A stretch of DNA of 64,000 nucleotides from Rhodocyclaceae bacterium (GTDB taxonomy: Bacteria; Pseudomonadota; Gammaproteobacteria; Burkholderiales; CAIKXV01), in NCBI GenBank assembly GCA_020248265.1, contig JADCHX010000002.1:448011-512010 (forward strand), written 5' to 3'. Below, in pieces: positions 1 through 7,808 of this stretch. Position numbers and translations under genes: made by a program. A model generated the notes under the pieces. It had not been told where the DNA came from, did no database searches, and saw nothing but the letters and a program-made list of their open reading frames with translations. Position 1 is the stretch's first letter. The number at the start of each line of letters is the position of its first letter.

Positions 1-498
1 CCGGTCGGCCGGCTGATGCTTCACCTGTTCGATCGCACCGAGCCCGCGATGCTGGCGTGGTCGGATTCGATCTGCAGCGCGCTGCAGGTGATCAATTTCC
101 TGCAGGATGTCGCTGTCGACTGGCGCAAGGGACGGGTCTACCTGGCGCAGGACGAGCTGGCCGCCGCGGGCCTGGACGAATCATGGATCGCGCAGGCACG
201 CGTCGACGATCGCTGGCGTGGGTTCCTGTCGGCGCAGGTCGGGCGAGCCGGTGCGATGCTCGAATCGGGCGCGCCACTCGCGCGCGCCCTGCCCGGCCGC
301 GTCGGCCTCGAACTGCGGATGATCGTCAGCGGTGGCCTGCGCATCGTGCACCGGCTGCACCGGGTACGCGGAGACGTGTTCCAGCACCGGCCGGTCCTGG
401 GCGCGCTCGACTGGCTGGCGATCGCAAGGCACACGCTCTGGTTCCCGGCAGGCGGTGCGCGGCCGGCGGCGACCACCGTACCGGGGGCCACGCGGTGA
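1..498 (+). CDS. hpnC: Squalene synthase HpnC, 5'-truncated by the window edge
   Basis: This is the C-terminal 165 residues of a trans-isoprenyl diphosphate synthase-like protein (squalene/phytoene synthase family). The second aspartate-rich region is visible as NFLQDVAVDW, about 31 residues into the visible part; it coordinates the Mg-diphosphate of the prenyl substrate. In the three-enzyme squalene route, HpnD makes presqualene diphosphate, HpnC converts it to hydroxysqualene and HpnE reduces that to squalene for hopanoids. The assignment to HpnC rather than a phytoene synthase rests on the immediate neighbours: the stop codon overlaps the GTG start of hpnD (GTGA), and hpnE follows with an ATGA overlap, so the three are translationally coupled. 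The first Asp-rich motif and the start lie outside the window, so catalytic completeness cannot be judged. Confidence 0.85.
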   Translation, partial: PVGRLMLHLFDRTEPAMLAWSDSICSALQVINFLQDVAVDWRKGRVYLAQDELAAAGLDESWIAQARVDDRWRGFLSAQVGRAGAMLESGAPLARALPGRVGLELRMIVSGGLRIVHRLHRVRGDVFQHRPVLGALDWLAIARHTLWFPAGGARPAATTVPGATR

Positions 499-1349
499 CG
501 CCGGACGAATACTGCCAGCAGCGCACAGCCGCCAGCGGCTCGAGCTTCTACTACAGCTTCATTTTCCTGCCTCCCGAGCAGCGGCGGGCGATCACCGCGC
601 TGTATGCGTTCTGCCGCGAGGTCGACGACGTCGTCGACGAGGTCACCGAAGACCGGGTCGCGCGCCTGAAGCTCGACTGGTGGCGGCATCAGGTGGCCCT
701 CGCCTTCGGCGCGACGGCGACCGTCCCCGGCGGCGAAGCACCGCACCCGGTCACGCGCGCGCTGGGGCCGACGATCGCCGCATTCTCGCTGCCTCGGCTG
801 CCATTCGACGAAATCATCGACGGCATGCAGATGGACCTGGATTACAACCGGTACGAAACCTTCGCCGACCTGCGGCTCTACTGCCACCGCGTCGCCGGTG
901 CGGTAGGGCTGCTCTCGGCGCGTATCTTCGGCTATTCGAACGAGGCCACGCTCGACTATGCCGACCGGCTGGGCATCGCGCTGCAGCTCACCAACATCGT
1001 GCGCGATGTGGCCGAGGACGCGCAGCGCAATCGCATATACCTGCCGCTGGAAGACCTCTCCCGCTTCGCCGTCTCCGAGGACGACCTGATCCAGCGCCGC
1101 GACGGCCCCGCGGTCCGTGCGCTGATCACCTTCGAGATCGACCGGGCCGACCAGCACTATGCCGAGGCACTCGCGCTGCTGCCGCCGGAGGACCGGCGGG
1201 CCCAGCGCACCGGGCTGATCATGGCCGCGATCTACCGCACGCTGCTGGCGGAGATCCGCGACGGCGGTGCGACGGTGCTGACCGAAAGGACCTCGCTCAC
1301 GCCCTTGCGCAAGCTCTGGATCGCCTGGAAGACGGCGCGCGCCCGATGA
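495..1349 (+). CDS. hpnD: Presqualene diphosphate synthase HpnD
   Basis: A 284-residue squalene/phytoene synthase-family protein, the usual length for HpnD. It condenses two farnesyl diphosphates to presqualene diphosphate, the first step of squalene synthesis for hopanoids. Both metal-binding Asp-rich motifs are present: REVDDVVDEV at residues 41-50 and NIVRDVAED at 167-175. I chose the GTG at 495 because it overlaps the hpnC stop (GTGA), and because MTPDEYCQQ starts the conserved N-terminus directly; an upstream extension in the same frame is Arg/Ala/Gly-rich shadow sequence. The stop overlaps the ATG of hpnE. Family and order (hpnC-hpnD-hpnE) together make the assignment strong. Confidence 0.92.
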   Translation: MTPDEYCQQRTAASGSSFYYSFIFLPPEQRRAITALYAFCREVDDVVDEVTEDRVARLKLDWWRHQVALAFGATATVPGGEAPHPVTRALGPTIAAFSLPRLPFDEIIDGMQMDLDYNRYETFADLRLYCHRVAGAVGLLSARIFGYSNEATLDYADRLGIALQLTNIVRDVAEDAQRNRIYLPLEDLSRFAVSEDDLIQRRDGPAVRALITFEIDRADQHYAEALALLPPEDRRAQRTGLIMAAIYRTLLAEIRDGGATVLTERTSLTPLRKLWIAWKTARAR

Positions 1350-2680
1350 ATCGCGGCACGCCTGTGGCCGTGGTCGGTGGCGGCTACGCCGGCATGGCTG
1401 CCGCGGTGGCGCTCGCCGATGGCGGCCTCACCGTGCGCGTGTTCGAGTCCGCCCCGGAGCTCGGCGGCCGTGCTCGGCGCGTCGCGCACCGCGGCATCGT
1501 GCTAGACAACGGACTGCACATCGGCATCGGCGCCTACCAGAGCCTGCTGTCCATCGGCCGCCGTGTGCGCCGGGAAGCCGGTGTCGCCGGCGACGGCTGG
1601 CAGCGCCGGCCGCTCGAATGGCATGTCGAGGGCGGCCTGCAGATGCGCGCCCCCCGGCTGCCCGCGCCGCTGCACCTCGCCGCCGCGCTCGTCGGGGCAC
1701 GCGGACTGGCCACGGGGGCACGCCGCGACGCACTGCGGCTGATGCTGGCGCTGCGGCGCGCTGGCTACCGGCTCGCCGCCGACACCACGGTCCAGGCTTT
1801 CCTCGATGCACACCGCCAGCGCGCGCCCATCGTCGATGGACTCTGGACCCCGCTGTGCGTTGCCGCCCTGAACACACCGCCAGAGCGCGCGTCGGCGCAG
1901 GTCTTTGCGAACGTGTTGCGCGACAGCCTGGGCGCCGCGCGCGCAGCGAGCGACCTGCTGCTGCCGACGGACGACCTCAGCGCGCTGTTCCCGGATCCCG
2001 CCGCCCGCCACGTCGAGTCGCGCGGCGGATCGGTGCACTGCGGCCATCGCGTCGAACGGATCGAAGCGGCCGCCAGCGGCGCCGGGTGGCAGCTTCGGTT
2101 CGCACAGGAGCGGGCCGAGCCTGCCGGACCGTTCGGCGCCGTCGTGCTCGCGGTTGCCCCGCGCGCGCTCGCCGCACTCACCGCGGACTGGCCTGCGCTG
2201 CATGACGTGCATCGGTGCGTCGGGGCATATGCGCACGAGCCGATCACCTCGGTCTACCTGCAGTACCCGCCGTCGGTCGCGCTGGCCCATCCCATGACGG
2301 GATTTTCCAGAGGCCCCGGCCAGTGGGTGTTCGACCGCGGCGCACTGGCCGGCCAGCCCGGACTGCTCGGCGTGGTGATCAGCGCCTCGGCCGCGCAGCG
2401 CGCGATGGATGCAGGCACGCTCGCGGCAGAGGTGCATGGCCAGCTGTGCGGGCTGTTGCCCGGACTGCCGGCACCCGCCTGGACCAAGGTGATCACTGAA
2501 CGGCAGGCCACCTTCTCGTGTACGCCGGGGCTGCAGCGCCCGGGCACGCTGACCGCGGCGCCCGGCGTGGTACTGGCCGGCGACCATGTCGCGAGCGACT
2601 ATCCGGCGACGCTGGAAGGCGCGGTGCGCAGCGGCCTGCAGGCGGCCGGCGCGGTACTCGCCGGCCTGCGCACCGGATGA
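1346..2680 (+). CDS. hpnE: Hydroxysqualene dehydroxylase HpnE (FAD-dependent)
   Basis: A 444-residue FAD-dependent amine oxidase/phytoene desaturase-like enzyme. The N-terminal dinucleotide-binding motif VGGGYAG is at residues 10-16, followed by the desaturase-type GGRARR motif. The C-terminal FAD signature region around LAGDHVASDYPATLEGAVRSG is intact, ending in LxGAxxSG form. HpnE reduces hydroxysqualene to squalene in the HpnCDE route. The ATG at 1346 overlaps the hpnD stop (ATGA), typical of a coupled operon. The same frame stays open far upstream, but that part is compositionally a shadow of hpnD. No squalene-hopene cyclase is visible, so it must lie upstream of the window or elsewhere. 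Confidence 0.92.
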   Translation: MNRGTPVAVVGGGYAGMAAAVALADGGLTVRVFESAPELGGRARRVAHRGIVLDNGLHIGIGAYQSLLSIGRRVRREAGVAGDGWQRRPLEWHVEGGLQMRAPRLPAPLHLAAALVGARGLATGARRDALRLMLALRRAGYRLAADTTVQAFLDAHRQRAPIVDGLWTPLCVAALNTPPERASAQVFANVLRDSLGAARAASDLLLPTDDLSALFPDPAARHVESRGGSVHCGHRVERIEAAASGAGWQLRFAQERAEPAGPFGAVVLAVAPRALAALTADWPALHDVHRCVGAYAHEPITSVYLQYPPSVALAHPMTGFSRGPGQWVFDRGALAGQPGLLGVVISASAAQRAMDAGTLAAEVHGQLCGLLPGLPAPAWTKVITERQATFSCTPGLQRPGTLTAAPGVVLAGDHVASDYPATLEGAVRSGLQAAGAVLAGLRTG

Positions 2681-2684
2681 CCCG

Positions 2685-2726
2685 CGACAGACATCGAGCG
2701 ACAGACATCGACCGACAGACGATAAT
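2685..2726. repeat. 14-bp tandem repeat ending in a -10-like hexamer upstream of the SDR gene
   Basis: Just after the hpnE stop there are two nearly identical 14-base units, CGACAGACATCGAG and CGACAGACATCGAC, followed by a third partial unit (CGACAGAC, then GATAAT). The third copy diverges into GATAAT at 2721-2726, which matches the sigma-70 -10 consensus at 5 of 6 positions and lies 44 bases before the ATG of the next gene. I see no good -35. The repeat could be a regulator-binding array or simple slippage; only the repetition itself is directly visible. Confidence 0.55.
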
Positions 2727-2770
2727 CGCGCCCCGCCGCCGCGCGGACGAAACCCCAGGACCCGAAAGAC

Positions 2771-3562
2771 ATGCACTCATTCCGACTGCCCGATACCTAT
2801 GCGCCCGCCGCCGACTGTCTGCGTGACCGGGTCGTGATGGTCACCGGTGCCGGGCAGGGCCTCGGCCGCGCCGTGGCGCTCGCCTGCGCGCGGCACGGTG
2901 CCCATGTCGTGCTGCACGGGCGCCGGCAGAAGAAGCTCGACGCGGTCTACGACGAGATCGTCGCCGCGGGAGGGCCGGAGCCGGCGCTGTTCGCACTCGA
3001 CCTGGCGAAGGCAACCGACGCCGATTTCCAGGCGACCGCCGCGGCGATCGGCGCCCAGCTCGGCCGGCTGGACGCGCTGGTGCACTGCGCGGTGCATGTC
3101 GACCAGCTGCGCCCCCTGGACGACGAGACGGTCGACCGCTGGCTGTCGATGCTGCGCGTGAACCTTGTCGCCGCGGCGGCGCTGAACCGCGCCTGCCGGC
3201 CGCTGCTGGAGGCCTCGCCGTCGGCATCGGTGGTGCTCACGGTCGAATCGCACGCGCTGTCACCGTCGATGTTCTGGGGCAGCTTCGCGCTGTCGAAGCA
3301 GGCACTGCTGTCCCTGGTGGCGGTGCAGGCGCAGGAGTGGCGCGTGTTCTCCAACCTGCGCATCAACGCGCTGCTGCCCGGTCCGGTAGCCACGCCGCAG
3401 CGCAATCGCACCCATCCCGCCGAGGACGCGTCGACGCTCCCCACCCCGGACAGCCTGGCCCCGGGCTACCTGTACCTGCTGGACCCCGCCGGCGCGCCGG
3501 TGTCGGGAGGGCTGCTGGACATGCGCGCCGGCCCGGCCAGCGCGGACATGCCGGCTGCTTAG
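2771..3562 (+). CDS. Short-chain dehydrogenase/reductase family protein (YciK-like) with altered active site
   Basis: A 263-residue Rossmann-fold SDR. The cofactor motif TGAGQGLG is at residues 25-32, and the fold continues with VTVE and the usual Pro-Gly after the last core strand (LLPGPVATP). The overall layout resembles the YciK subfamily of uncharacterised SDRs. Two hallmark motifs are changed. The catalytic YxxxK reads FALSK, with Phe172 in place of Tyr and Lys176 kept. The NNAG/HNAG motif reads HCAVH around residues 105-109. Ser160 is in place of the catalytic Ser. This suggests either loss of classical oxidoreductase activity or a non-redox role. It lies 90 bases after hpnE on the same strand, but the gap holds a possible promoter, so operon membership is uncertain. 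Confidence 0.8.
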   Translation: MHSFRLPDTYAPAADCLRDRVVMVTGAGQGLGRAVALACARHGAHVVLHGRRQKKLDAVYDEIVAAGGPEPALFALDLAKATDADFQATAAAIGAQLGRLDALVHCAVHVDQLRPLDDETVDRWLSMLRVNLVAAAALNRACRPLLEASPSASVVLTVESHALSPSMFWGSFALSKQALLSLVAVQAQEWRVFSNLRINALLPGPVATPQRNRTHPAEDASTLPTPDSLAPGYLYLLDPAGAPVSGGLLDMRAGPASADMPAA

Positions 3563-3569
3563 GAGGCCC

Positions 3570-3599
3570 AGCGCCCCCGCCCCCGATGCGCCGGGCGCT
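3570..3599. terminator. Possible bidirectional hairpin between convergent genes
   Basis: AGCGCCC at 3570-3576 is complementary to GGGCGCT at 3593-3599, with a 16-base C-rich loop. It lies between the end of the SDR gene (+) and the end of the thioesterase gene (-), where a terminator is expected. There is no U-tract on either strand, and the loop is long, so this is weak. Confidence 0.3.
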
Positions 3600-4061
3600 T
3601 CAGGTCAGGGCCTTCGGCAGGTTGTCGCGGATGCGGTCGGGAATCGGCGTGGACTTCTGGGTCTCGTGGTCGATCCAGACCATCACGGCCTCACCCTCCG
3701 CGTAGACCAGCGCGGTGTCCTTCGCATCGCGCAGCACGTACCGGTGGCGGAAGCTGCTGCGTCCGGGCACGGCACAGTGCACGAGGATCTCGAGGGTGGC
3801 CGGATATACGACCGAGCGGATGTACCTGCAGGATGTCTGCGCGACGACCGGCCCCTTGCCCTCGCCGTGCCGGTCGGGCGCAAAGCGATCGAACCATTCG
3901 ATCCGGGCCTGCTCGGTGAACCGGAAGTACTGCACGTTGTTTACATGCCCCTGGGCGTCCATGTCGCCCCAGCGCACCGGCAGCGTGACGGTCAGCATCA
4001 GTTCATGGCCGTCGGTGAAGGCGGCGGGTCTTGAAGTCGGGTGCGGGGTATCGGCGGGCAT
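3600..4061 (-). CDS. Acyl-CoA thioesterase, 4-hydroxybenzoyl-CoA thioesterase (4HBT) hotdog family
   Basis: A 153-residue single hotdog-domain protein. The family motif WGDMDAQGHVNNVQYFRF near the N-terminus carries the catalytic Asp and the HVNN segment typical of YbgC/FadM-like thioesterases, which hydrolyse acyl-CoA to free acid and CoA in the cytosol. I chose the ATG at 4061 (MPADTPHP), which leaves about 24 residues before the motif. The frame remains open further upstream, but that extension is Arg/Pro-rich and would overlap the promoter region of the divergent ETF-QO gene. The substrate is not predictable from sequence. Its neighbour on the other strand handles electrons from acyl-CoA dehydrogenases, which fits general acyl-CoA metabolism. 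Confidence 0.82.
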   Translation of the reverse strand: MPADTPHPTSRPAAFTDGHELMLTVTLPVRWGDMDAQGHVNNVQYFRFTEQARIEWFDRFAPDRHGEGKGPVVAQTSCRYIRSVVYPATLEILVHCAVPGRSSFRHRYVLRDAKDTALVYAEGEAVMVWIDHETQKSTPIPDRIRDNLPKALT

Positions 4062-4146
4062 GGGACGGTCTTGAAAAGTGGGCCTGGGAGAAACATGGCG
4101 GGGGGTGTCGAAAGCGCCCGCGGGCGGGTGCCGGAAACGATTCCGA

Positions 4147-4152
4147 TAGAAT
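4147..4152 (+). promoter_or_regulatory. Possible -10 element for the ETF-QO gene
   Basis: TAGAAT (5 of 6 matches to TATAAT) lies in the 161-base divergent region between the thioesterase and ETF-QO genes, 71-83 bases before the candidate start codons. No convincing -35 is seen 16-18 bases upstream, so this is only a candidate. Confidence 0.3.
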
Positions 4153-4222
4153 GCGAGGTTACCCGACGTTGTCCCGGTGCTGCGCGCCGGCGTCGGACGC
4201 GGGCGTTGATCGATCCGAAACG

Positions 4223-5944
4223 ATGGAGTCTGCATTGAGCGCATCACACGACGGTCCCCACTCCGCCTCCGGCGCCGCGGCTGCTGCGCGTACCGACCGG
4301 GAGTCGATGCCCTACGACCTCGTGGTCGTGGGCGCCGGCCCGGCGGGCCTGTCCGCCGCGATCCGCGCGAAGCAGCTGGCCACCGAAGCCGGGCGCGAGG
4401 TCAGCGTCTGCGTGATCGAGAAGGGATCGGAGGTCGGCGCACACATCCTGTCGGGCGCGGTGATGGATCCGCGCGCGATCGACGAACTGCTGCCCGACTG
4501 GAAGGCCATGGGCGCACCGCTGCAGGTCGAAGTCAGCGAGGACCGCTTCCTTTTCCTCACGGAGACGGGCCAGTACCAGGTGCCGAACCCGCTGCTGCCC
4601 GACTGCTTCCGCAACCACGGCAACTACGTGATCAGCCTGGCCAACGTCTGCCGCTGGCTGGCAACCCAGGCCGAGGCACTGGGCGTGGAGATCTTCCCCG
4701 GCTTCGCGGCGACCGAGGTGCTGTTCGACGAGGCCGGCGCAGTGCGCGGCGTCGCGACCGGCGACATGGGCGTCGACCGCTCGGGCGCGCGGACGGCCGC
4801 GTTCCAGCCCGGCATGGAACTGCACGCGGCGTACACGCTGTTCGCCGAGGGCTGCCGCGGCCAGCTCGGCCGCCAGCTCGAGGCCCGCTTCGACCTGCGT
4901 GCCGGTCGCGATCCGCAGACGTATGGCATCGGCCTGAAAGAGTTGTGGCAGGTCGATCCGGCGAAGCACCAGCCCGGGCTGGTCGTGCACACCGCCGGAT
5001 GGCCGCTCGACCGGGATACCTATGGTGGCTCCTTCCTGTACCACCTCGACGACAACCAGGTCGCGATCGGTTTCGTGGTCGGGCTCGGCTACCGCAATCC
5101 CTACCTGAGCCCGTTCGACGAATTCCAGCGCTACAAGCAGCATCCGTCGATCCGCGGCTTCCTGGAGGGCGGCAAGCGCATCGCCTACGGCGCGCGCGCG
5201 ATCGCCGCCGGCGGCCTGCAGTCGCTGCCGAAGCTGGTGTTCCCGGGCGGCGCGCTGATCGGCTGCGATGCCGGCTTCCTGAACGCATCGCGCATCAAGG
5301 GCAGCCATGCGGCGATCAAGTCCGGCATGCTGGCCGCCGAGGCTGCCCTCGCTGCGCTGGGCGATGGGCGCAGCGCCGACGAGTTGTCCGCGTACCCGGC
5401 CGCATTCGAGGCCAGCTGGCTGCACGACGAACTGCATCGTGCGCGCAACTTCAAGCCTTCGCTGTCGAAGGGGCTGTTCACCGGCGCCCTGCTGGTCGGC
5501 ATCGAACAGGTCCTGCTGCGCGGCAAGGCGCCATGGACGATGCACCATGCCTGTGCCGACCACGAGACGCTCGTCGACAAGCGCGAGGCGAAGCCGATCG
5601 CCTATCCGAAGCCCGACGGGGTGATCTCGTTCGACCGGCTGTCGTCGGTATTCCTGTCGAATACCAACCATGCCGAAGACCAGCCGGTGCACCTGACACT
5701 GAAGGATCCGACAGTGCCGGTACGGATCAACCTCGAGCGCCATGACGCGCCGGAGCAGCGGTACTGCCCGGCCGGTGTCTACGAGATCGTGAACGACACG
5801 GTCGACGGCCGGGTATCGCCGCGGCTGCAGATCAACGCGCAGAACTGCGTGCACTGCAAGACCTGCGACATCAAGGACCCGACGCAGAACATCGTCTGGG
5901 TCGCTCCCGAAGGCGGAGGCGGTCCGAACTACCCCAACATGTGA
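4223..5944 (+). CDS. etfQO: Electron transfer flavoprotein-ubiquinone oxidoreductase
   Basis: A 573-residue membrane-associated flavo-iron-sulfur protein. It passes electrons from reduced ETF (loaded by acyl-CoA and other dehydrogenases) to ubiquinone. The N-terminal FAD motif VVVGAGPAGLSAA begins about 34 residues in. The C-terminal domain holds the 4Fe-4S cysteines in CPAGVYE and NCVHCKTCDIKDP, followed by the usual family ending PNYPNM. The length is close to the family norm. The ATG at 4223 is one start; the TTG at 4235 is preceded by GGAG at a 5-base spacing and may be the real one (569 residues). The gene is divergent from the thioesterase, and the next gene (pgi) follows closely. Confidence 0.95.
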   Translation: MESALSASHDGPHSASGAAAAARTDRESMPYDLVVVGAGPAGLSAAIRAKQLATEAGREVSVCVIEKGSEVGAHILSGAVMDPRAIDELLPDWKAMGAPLQVEVSEDRFLFLTETGQYQVPNPLLPDCFRNHGNYVISLANVCRWLATQAEALGVEIFPGFAATEVLFDEAGAVRGVATGDMGVDRSGARTAAFQPGMELHAAYTLFAEGCRGQLGRQLEARFDLRAGRDPQTYGIGLKELWQVDPAKHQPGLVVHTAGWPLDRDTYGGSFLYHLDDNQVAIGFVVGLGYRNPYLSPFDEFQRYKQHPSIRGFLEGGKRIAYGARAIAAGGLQSLPKLVFPGGALIGCDAGFLNASRIKGSHAAIKSGMLAAEAALAALGDGRSADELSAYPAAFEASWLHDELHRARNFKPSLSKGLFTGALLVGIEQVLLRGKAPWTMHHACADHETLVDKREAKPIAYPKPDGVISFDRLSSVFLSNTNHAEDQPVHLTLKDPTVPVRINLERHDAPEQRYCPAGVYEIVNDTVDGRVSPRLQINAQNCVHCKTCDIKDPTQNIVWVAPEGGGGPNYPNM

Positions 5945-5985
5945 AGCGCCCGGCTTCACTGCGAACGAGCGAGGCAGGCCCGGAG

Positions 5986-7623
5986 ATGAGCGCACTGACC
6001 GATTCCCCCGCCTGGAAGGCGCTCGAGGCCCACCAGCGCACGATCGCATCGCGGCACCTGCGCGAGTGGTTCGCGGCGGAACCCGATCGCGCGGCACGTC
6101 ATTCGCTCGAAGGCGCCGGCCTGTTCGCAGACTTCTCCAAGCACCGGGTCGACGACCGTGCGCTGGAACTGCTGCACCGGCTGGCCGTGCAGCAGGATGT
6201 CGCGGGCTGGCGCGACCGCATGTTCGCGGGCGAAGCGGTGAACACTGGCGAAGGGCGCGCGGCCCTGCATACCGCCCTGCGCAGGCCCGCCTCGATGCCG
6301 CTGCCGGTCGACGGCGTGGACGTGATGCCGGCGGTGGCCGAGGTGCTCGGTCGCATGCGAGCTTTTTCCGCTGCGGTGCGCTGCGGCGACCGCCGGGGCC
6401 ACACCGGCCGGCGCTTTACCGACGTCGTCAACATCGGTATCGGCGGCTCGGACCTCGGACCGGCGATGGTCACCGAGGCGCTGCAGCCCTGCACCGACGA
6501 TTGCCTGCGCGTGCACTACGTGTCCAACCTGGACGCGGCAGACCTCGCGCCCAGGCTGGCCAGCCTCGATCCCGAGACCACGCTGTTCATCATCTGCTCG
6601 AAGACCTTCACCACGATCGAGACGATGACCAATGCCGATACCGCCCGCCAGTGGCTGGTCGCGGCAATGGGCGACCCTCGGGCCACCGGTGCGCATTTCG
6701 TGGCGGTCAGCACCAATCTCGAGGGGACCCGGAAGTTCGGCATCGATCCGGACAACGTGTTCGGTTTCTGGGACTGGGTGGGCGGCCGCTTCTCGCTCTG
6801 GTCCGCGGTGGGCCTGGCCGTGATGCTGGCGATCGGGCCCTGTGCCTTCGATGAACTGCTCGCCGGTGCGCGCGCGATGGACGAACACTTCCTGCAGGCG
6901 CCGCTCGAGCGCAACCTGCCGGTGCGCATGGGCCTGCTCGGCGCCTGGTACACGAATTTCTTCGGGGCTGCCTCGCATGCGGTGCTGCCTTACGACCAGC
7001 GGCTGCACCGGCTCCCCGCCCACCTGCAGCAGCTCGAGATGGAAAGCAACGGCAAGTCGGTCGACCGTCAGGGATGGCCAGTCGATCATGCGACCTGCCC
7101 GGTCCTGTGGGGTTCTCCCGGGACGAACGGCCAGCATGCGTTCTACCAGCTGCTGCACCAGGGCACGCAGCTCATCCCCTCCGATTTCATCATCGCCCGC
7201 CAGCCGCACCATGCGCACCCGCTGCACCACCGGCTGCTGGTCGCCAACTGCCTGGCACAGACCGAGGCGCTCGCGTTCGGCAAGGCCGGCGACGTGGCGC
7301 GTGCCGAACTGGCCGCACGCGGTATCGCCGGCGAACGCCTCGAGCTGCTGGCTGCAAACCAGACCTTTGCGGGGAACCAGCCCACCACGACGCTGGTGGT
7401 CGAGCGGCTTGACCCGCATGCCGTTGGCGCCCTGGTGGCGCTCTACGAACACAAGGTGCTCGTGCAATCCGCAATCTGGAACATCAACCCGTTCGACCAG
7501 TGGGGCGTCGAGCTGGGAAAGAAACTCGCACTGCGTATCGGCGCCTGCCTGCTGCCTTCAGCCGTGCCGGCCGCCGGCCTCGATGACTCCACCCGAGCCC
7601 TGATTGACCGCCTGCGGACATGA
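5986..7623 (+). CDS. pgi: Glucose-6-phosphate isomerase
   Basis: A 545-residue phosphoglucose isomerase interconverting glucose-6-phosphate and fructose-6-phosphate in the cytosol. Family signatures are clear: SKTFTTIETMTN (phosphosugar-binding loop), ESNGKSVD, and GTNGQHAFYQLLHQGT with the catalytic region, plus a C-terminal VELGKKLA signature. The ATG at 5986 gives the typical N-terminus MSALTDSPAWKAL; a GTG at 5941 would overlap the ETF-QO region but adds an atypical 15-residue leader. The gene is on the same strand as ETF-QO, 41 bases after it. With glgA and the phosphorylase 11 kb away it fits a glycogen/hexose-phosphate theme, but those genes are separated by a signalling locus. Confidence 0.95.
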   Translation: MSALTDSPAWKALEAHQRTIASRHLREWFAAEPDRAARHSLEGAGLFADFSKHRVDDRALELLHRLAVQQDVAGWRDRMFAGEAVNTGEGRAALHTALRRPASMPLPVDGVDVMPAVAEVLGRMRAFSAAVRCGDRRGHTGRRFTDVVNIGIGGSDLGPAMVTEALQPCTDDCLRVHYVSNLDAADLAPRLASLDPETTLFIICSKTFTTIETMTNADTARQWLVAAMGDPRATGAHFVAVSTNLEGTRKFGIDPDNVFGFWDWVGGRFSLWSAVGLAVMLAIGPCAFDELLAGARAMDEHFLQAPLERNLPVRMGLLGAWYTNFFGAASHAVLPYDQRLHRLPAHLQQLEMESNGKSVDRQGWPVDHATCPVLWGSPGTNGQHAFYQLLHQGTQLIPSDFIIARQPHHAHPLHHRLLVANCLAQTEALAFGKAGDVARAELAARGIAGERLELLAANQTFAGNQPTTTLVVERLDPHAVGALVALYEHKVLVQSAIWNINPFDQWGVELGKKLALRIGACLLPSAVPAAGLDDSTRALIDRLRT

Positions 7624-7640
7624 TGGCCCGGACAAACCAG

Positions 7641-7661
7641 CCCCCGGGTGGAGACCGGGGG
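7641..7661. terminator. Hairpin after pgi
   Basis: CCCCCGG (7641-7647) pairs with CCGGGGG (7655-7661) around a 7-base loop, 17 bases after the pgi stop. It is a strong GC stem but lacks a following U-run, so it may be a transcript-end hairpin or Rho-dependent context. Confidence 0.4.
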
Positions 7662-7808
7662 ATTCGCCCGCGCCATGCGCGATCGAACCCGCGCTAAACC
7701 CGGACAGCAACCTGCCGCTAAAGGAATGTCCTCGTCCGCCCGGCGGAGCGGGGTGCGCCCGTGCACGCCGCCGGGCGCGGACGAACCTCCCGGACTCCCG
7801 GCGCCTCG

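Noticed and set aside
7628-7636. Another CCGGACAAA near the end of pgi
   Set aside because: No inverted half-site and no promoter in the right place; a nine-base match of this kind is expected about once by chance in 64 kb.
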